Below, one piece after another: positions 58,079 to 64,000 of a stretch of 64,000 nt of DNA. The DNA lies in NCBI GenBank assembly GCA_018881555.1, contig JACAXG010000008.1, positions 11,065,316 to 11,129,315 on the forward strand, given 5' to 3'. This stretch comes from Amblyornis subalaris. Taxonomy: Eukaryota; Chordata; Aves; Passeriformes; Ptilonorhynchidae. The notes beneath the pieces are model-generated. The model was not told the DNA's origin. It did not search any database and was given only the letters and a program-made list of their open reading frames with translations. Position 1 is the stretch's first letter. The number at the start of each line of letters is the position of its first letter. The position numbers and the translations under genes were made by a program.

Positions 58079-61000
58079 CTGCAGGGAAAACAAGCACAGA
58101 AAGAGGTGTGAAGAGGAGTTTTCATCCACTTACTACCATTTTGCCAGTAACACACACACTAATTTTGTGCTGGAGTCATGTAGTCCTAATAGAGAAACAG
58201 GTGGGAGCAGCAATCANCAAAGTGGGTCAAATGACCAACAGAATCTTTCAGTTGAAAAATCCAGGGTACTTAGCAGAAAGAAGGTACATGATCTTTCTTA
58301 CTTGGTGTGGAAAACTGTTTTACCCTTACATAAAACAACATCCCTCCTCCGCAGTCAGGAGGAAAAAAAAACCCAAATCCAAGAGTTTCAACGATTTTCC
58401 CAACTCACACTGGAAATCTTTGGCAGAACTCAAGACTCTTGGCTGGGCCTGCACTAGATCTGTAACAGTCTGACAAGGAACTGAACAGACTTGTTGAATA
58501 AGCTGCCTCAATCTATTGAATTCTCATCTATTTAAACACTACAAGAAATCCCGCATGGTTGGAAGCACCGCAATTCTCCTAGTGATTAGAAAAAAACCAG
58601 AATAATAGCAAGACCAGATATCTGTTTCTTTGTATTTCTGTAGCAATTAGTACTCATACTCTGTAAATGGCATTGACAGCTACCCAAGAACAATTAAGGA
58701 TGATGTTCTTTCACTCTAATGTGCATGTGTACATATGGCACATCATCAGCAACAGTACCAATAAAGAGGAAGGTCGTTGTAAAACAATACCAGCAACAAT
58801 GGCACAAACACAGTAACAACAGTGACATCAGCTGCACAGACAGGCAGACACAAATTGCAGGAATTTGCAGCACCATTGCCATGGTATGTTTTACCAGAGA
58901 ATAAGAGAACATATGCTTAGGTGTAGCAATCCTCAGATGTCATCTCCTAAACCATAAATCCATTTAATTCCTTGTATTTTCTACACCAATATGCTTAGAG
59001 ATCTGTGCCCAAATATCAAATGCACCTCTTCCTTCCAAAGCACTTGACGTTGCAGGCAGGCATTAATGCTATGCTATGATGTATTCATTTCCACAGTAAC
59101 AACAGGCACTCATTCTGCAACAGGGCTTCATAGCAAGGCACCAAGAAAGCATGACCTGTTCCTGGGCATGTCACATCCTCTCAGGTGGAACAGATTTCTA
59201 AGAAACAGGAAATCTTAAACCAAGATCTACTAAAAGCTTTTGGAGAGCTCAGATATGAGTTTCCAAACCATGCACATCTGTGTAAGGTGCTCAGGAGAGA
59301 AGTGGAAGGACCAAAAGAAAAACAATTTTGTCTTTTCCATATCAGCAACCTGGTTGCTCTCTCAAAATAGGTTGGTTGAGATATACTCTAATTGATACTT
59401 CTTCAGTCCTCAGTGCCAACATACATGGACAGACTAGGAATTTATCAGTAACAGTATGACAGCCAACTACAACACTGAGATTTGGATCAGAAACCACCGA
59501 AGATACTACACAAACTTCTTTTTCCACCTCCTCACTAATCTTACAGCTTTTAGAAGAAACTTACTCCATGCGCAGTCCCTAAAGGCTAGTGTTCATTTCT
59601 AATTTCTATGTTATATAGCAAATCACCTTTAAAGCCTTGAAAATCCATATCCTAAAAAAAATCTTCAAATTTTGGGATAGAAAAGAACCCAGAGAGAGCT
59701 TCAGAAACTCATAATGTTGGCATTTTGCTTTGTCACTAACTTTAATATCACTCTAATCAAATCAGTGAGACTGTGGAAATGATACCAAACAATACCAGGT
59801 CAGGAAATACCACCAAATCCCTCAATTCATTGAAAAAGTTAAGACTTTTAAAATTAGGTTTTTTAAACTCAGTGATGTTAAACTGAAGGGCATTTTGTAA
59901 TTTTCATACAGAGACCTGCAAGAGCAAAAAGGTACAGCATACCACAAACCAGTTTGTATTCATCGGAACTGAACAACATGGTACAAACATCTCAGAAATA
60001 TTTAGAAATAACGCTTGAGGTTGCCACTGTCAGGAGGAAAAGCTACAGGAATTGTGTTTTGCTTTTGATGTGTTTTTCCACTGTTCCTTCTATGGCATCA
60101 GTCCCCATTGCCCAGATAAAGTTAGGAAACCCCTGTGGGCTCAGACAGTACTGCAAAGTGTGACCTTCTTCTTTAGGAGATCCCTTGGTGCTCAACCCAT
60201 AGGGCTGTTTAAAAGCCACACAGTGGTGAGCAAAAAGCCACAAGAATGAGTATTGTTGCCTAAAGCCTCCCAGAGGCAAAGGATCAATCAGCAGGGACCT
60301 GTATGCACTGCCCACCAAGTACGCAAATCAGCATTCCTTCACACCACTTCCCACAACACAGGGAGGATTTATTTGGTGCCATGTACCCAAAATCAAAACA
60401 AGNTTATTCTCCTTTACTTCTTCAAAATAAAACCTCAAGCTGTGGTTATGCATCAATTGCACCAGCTTCTCAAAAGAGATTTAGAGACACTAATCAACCA
60501 GTTGCAAAGTTGGTATAAGGTAATTATCAACACAAGTTACTGCAGAGTCTGGGAGCACACAAGTTATCCACATCCCACAGATTAGTTCTGGTATCCGACT
60601 GGACTGGAAAGGGGTATCTGAACTGCTCTGGTGAACAATTGCTTGAGGTGCTTTCCTCCCAGCACAGCAATCATGACTCCTGCCCTGTCTGACTCAAGGG
60701 GATGCCACTCTCCTGCTCACATTAAGTCTCAGCTTCAGGTAGCAACATTTCCACACAGGGGGAACTGCAGCCCTCTACACATACAACAGCTGCACCTTAC
60801 AGGTGTCTGGCTTTCCTCCTGCATACCTGAGAGAAAAAGGAATTAAATCAGCAGCATCCAACTACAAACTGCAGAGCTCAATGACATCGTGGGTTGACTC
60901 CCAAAGGAGGTGAACCTTTATCAACTATCTCCCTTCACCCTCAGCCCAGCTCAAGGCTCTTGGCACTAACTAATCTCTAGAAAAATTCATCTTCTGGACA

Positions 61001-61737
61001 GCCGACCACACTGCTCCTGATGTCTCATTGTTTCAGGGTTTTTACTACTATTTCTCATATGAGAGGGAAGGAAAATGGTGGAGAAGGGATGAGGTTTGTA
61101 TACACAAAGAGCAGAAGGCTTGTATGCTTTGACCTTTTTTCTAAAATGGGTCACAGTTTTAAGCATAATATGCCACCACCAAATGAGGTAGACAGTTGGC
61201 CTCTGTCTAAAATAAACCACATTGTGACTGCTACCACTATTATCAAAACAGGTGTAAGAGGCTCGTTTGCAGCAACTAAGAAAAATGCAAGAGAGAAAGG
61301 CTGGGCTGGGTGGGGATAGGACAATATTTGCAGACAGGGAAATACNGAAGATGAGCTCTGACAATACCTTGGAAATAAATAAATGCAGGACATACAGAAT
61401 ATGAAAGATTAAACCAATAACATACACCCTCTGTTTAAAGGAGGAGGAAAGGAGAAAGGATGACAGGTCAGAAAAAGGTAAAGATGAATTTAGAAATAAA
61501 ACTCATTAGCAGTGCCTCCCCCATCAGAGAGAGGAAAGAAACCTTTGCCTTGTCACTGTTCAAGGGGCAGGAAGGCTACAAACACATGAAATCCATGATT
61601 TCAGAACTTCCTCTCCCCCTCCCATTGAGGGATTTAAATCAGGTCTTTGTCTGGAAAAGAAGGGAGAGGTTTTCTTAAAATGAAACAAAGGGCATCCTTC
61701 TCTCTGCTATCCNTTGAGGTAAGACAGAATGAGCACG
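58079..61737. other. Probable CHCHD6 intron, nothing else recognised
   Basis: On the minus strand this lies upstream of the CHCH exon. I looked for the coiled-coil exon that should precede it (residues like FYKEQLERIE) and did not find it. No repeat family or RNA gene recognised. Ns at 58217, 60403, 61346, 61713. Confidence 0.4.
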
Positions 61738-62140
61738 ATCTCGCTGCATTTTGACACCGAGAGTTACCAAATCCTTTCTATCACTGCGTATTCCCTTTAC
61801 TTTATTTAATAAATGAAATCTCATCAACTTATCCTTCTTCTATTATCACTGCTGACATCAATCTGATAATATTGGCTTGGCGTGGAATCGTGCTATTATA
61901 TGTCCTCTTGATATTTAATTTAAGAGAAACGTCTGCAGTGGGGTGAATATGTGAAGCAAGCTTTTTATTACTGGCAGCAGTAAGGACGCTGGGAGTGAAT
62001 TAGACATTCATCTTAGTCAGGGCCAATCTAGTGGCTCAGAAGAGGTTTTCTTCTTAACCCTCTCCTAACTGTTCAATAGCGGCAGGTAACGGCTGCTTCA
62101 GTCAATAACTGCATTCATTTGTCTTGGCAAATTCATTCCT
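61738..62140. other. Candidate conserved noncoding element
   Basis: A long stretch of enhancer-like texture: TTTATTTAATAAATGAAATC near 61802, CAATCTGATAATATTGG near 61859, CTTGGCGTGGAATCG near 61875, ATATTTAATTTAAG near 61910, and GTGAATTAGAC, CAATCTAGTGG words further on. All frames carry stops. Probably within a CHCHD6 intron. Visual call only. Confidence 0.4.
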
Positions 62141-63938
62141 ACATGGATATAAACCCCATGAAGAAGTACTAAGTGTCTGGGAGGTTAAAGGAAGGTTCTT
62201 TTGAGANTTTCCATCATAAGCACTGCACTAGTAGGAAAAGTGCTGGTCTAAATGTCCATCAATTAATCAAGAAGCAACACAGCTTCTGAAGACAAACACC
62301 CAAACTCACTGCAAAAAGCGATTAAGGCCATATCATCAGGATACACACCCCGAGACACAGGGTTTCAAACACAGCACAATGGCTACTAGTTAGGTGCTGC
62401 TGACAGATTCCCTTTTTGAAAGAATTATGGACTCAGTATTGGAAAGCAAGGGAAAGCTGGAAGATGTCTGTGTATTTGCTGGCCCTTCCACCCAGCTGAA
62501 AGATCAGACTACCCAAGCAGAGATACAACCCTAATGCTTTAGGACTTGGCAGCTCNTTAGACTAGTGCAAAATCAGTACCTTCACACTGAGTAACACACC
62601 ATCACTTGGCTTTACTGGGGAGGATAGCAATTCCAGATGGAGTTAAGAGCAAGATCTTCTTTTTACATTTTACTCTGGGAAACCATTCAAGCTGAACAAA
62701 AAAGTCGAGAAAGAGACTGATGGTATCTAAACCCAGACACTTTGATACCTCTGCTCAGAAACTGGAAAACAAAGACATGCAGGGTCCCGCATATAAACCA
62801 ACTTAAGAACAGCTGGCTCCAGCACACAGTTGCAAGCAGCGACCTAAATGGGGCAGCAACCTGGAATTTNCTGGGGACTACAAAATCCAACGACTGGATC
62901 AGCTGCTATCTGCTGCATTATTTGACTAAGGCCAGTGTCCGAACCAACTTGAGCAAATCACATTAGTCACCACTGTCACTACAGCACAAACAGCCCCNGA
63001 GATCAGCAATGAGGTGCACAGGCAGCACTGCCAGTAAGACCCAAAGCACACAGCAGCAGTTTCTGCACGTTGGGAAGGAATCAGACACGTCGTATAGTTG
63101 CTTAGTATGTTTATATATCCAGGGTCCATTACACACATTTCAGACTAAGCTCAGTGATGCTTTGGTCACATAAATGTGGTGTGCTGCCAGGCTGCACTGT
63201 ACATATATAAAACCCAATAGGTGGTTAACTGACCTGTAAAACTGCATCCTCCCTTGGGTAGCAGTTGGCTCTGATGGTTTCTTTAACATGTCAGAAAAAT
63301 TACTCCAGACAGATGCAATACACAGCACATAGAAAGGTTTCATTCTCACTCATTATTGCATCCTTGACATTTACAGCAGAAAATTAAACACAATTGAAGC
63401 ACTTCATTCACATATAACAAACTCATCAGCACAGAACAAACAGCCAGGCAAGCTAACTTTCAGCATAGGCTGCAGGATGCTGCACTATCACAAAGCAAAC
63501 ACTGTGGCCTCACTACAAGCTATGGGATTCCCCGATCCTGCATGTCAGCTTGATAACGTGGCTTGAATGGAAGAGTCACGTTGCAGTTGTTTGGCAAGGG
63601 AAAGAAGAAATGGAAGAAGCTTAATAGATTATCCAAATGTCTACTAAAAAATCAGTAATGTTTAAGCTGCATAACCTAGCACAGTGTAAACAAACTGCAT
63701 GTCTCATGGGGCTCAACTAATGTGATCAGGAAGAAAATATTTCTGATCAGTCTCAAGTACTCAAAACACTGCTCATCAGGCTTTGCCATGGATCTGGGTG
63801 GAATAGAAGGCTTGCAAAAGTAACATACTCTTTAAAGCAAGAGGGGACAAAGAGAAAAGGTGAAACTTCACAACAATTCTCACAAGAATAGCGGCACTAT
63901 CTCCAAATTTCAGCTGAAGCCGCTGTATTTGTGTCTTG
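62141..63938. other. Probable CHCHD6 intron, nothing recognised
   Basis: No exon, repeat family or RNA recognised. Ns at 62207, 62556, 62871, 62999. Confidence 0.35.
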
Positions 63939-63968
63939 CTATCTATCTATCTATCTGTGTCTGTCTCT
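63939..63968 (+). repeat. CTAT microsatellite grading into CTGT
   Basis: About four and a half CTAT units (63939-63956) followed by TGTGTCTGTCTCTC. A simple repeat likely to vary in length between individuals. Confidence 0.85.
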
Positions 63969-64000
63969 CATATGCCTTGTCACACTGTCACCAGCACACT

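Larger units (their letters stand above)
206..62999. other. Scattered single-base Ns
   Basis: Isolated N bases occur throughout (for example 206, 602, 718, 823, 1809, 9992, 21857, 34958, 50794, 62999), never in runs. The base to the left is often C. They are unresolved consensus positions or one-base gap marks of a draft assembly and interrupt several chance open frames. Confidence 0.7.

Overview
The window looks like bird nuclear DNA. Two old LINE fragments match the avian/reptilian CR1 family (about 10137-10350 and 23702-23796; the second ends in the CR1 ATTCTATG-type tail). Interspersed repeats are otherwise sparse, genes are split by introns, and I see no bacterial-style gene packing. More than 50 isolated single N bases are scattered through it, a draft-assembly signature.

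Only one protein-coding exon can be supported with confidence: 57943-58078 on the minus strand. It encodes the twin CX9C CHCH domain of a MICOS subunit and fits CHCHD6 (MIC25) better than CHCHD3 (MIC19). It has a good polypyrimidine tract with AG upstream and a GT donor downstream. Its other exons are not recognisable here, so DNA to its right is probably an upstream CHCHD6 intron and at least some DNA to its left is the last intron. In human, CHCHD6 is followed on the same strand by PLXNA1; if the synteny holds, the left end of the window points toward the PLXNA1 5' end (inference only; no plexin exon is visible).

Layout. From 1 to about 13.3 kb the DNA is GC-rich with no convincing exon. 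It holds CpG-rich patches at 5.2-5.45, 8.3-8.7 and, the strongest, 10.37-10.78 kb, alternating with sharply AT-rich, homeodomain-motif-rich blocks (3.7-3.9, 6.35-6.7, 11.6-11.98 kb) that look like conserved noncoding elements. A CR1 fragment abuts the main CpG island. Near 13.3 kb the composition turns AT-rich and stays so to the end, apart from small islands such as 37.9-38.26 kb. From 13.3 to 57.9 kb there is intronic or intergenic DNA with several enhancer-like blocks, one 13-bp perfect inverted repeat (48.5 kb), clusters of short dyads (33.27, 36.33, 18.67 kb) and a trio of TTATGTAA elements (13.5 kb). From 58.1 kb to the end is apparently CHCHD6 intron with another conserved-looking block (61.74-62.14 kb) and a CTAT microsatellite at the edge.

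Conservation was judged by eye from base composition and motif texture, without alignment, so all conserved-noncoding calls are tentative. The many medium-length open frames in the GC-rich part have no recognisable domains and I treat them as chance. I see no operon, CRISPR array, prophage or defence system. The candidates for something undescribed are the orphan CpG island, the dyad clusters, and a decayed reverse-transcriptase-tail-like frame just downstream of the CHCHD6 exon.
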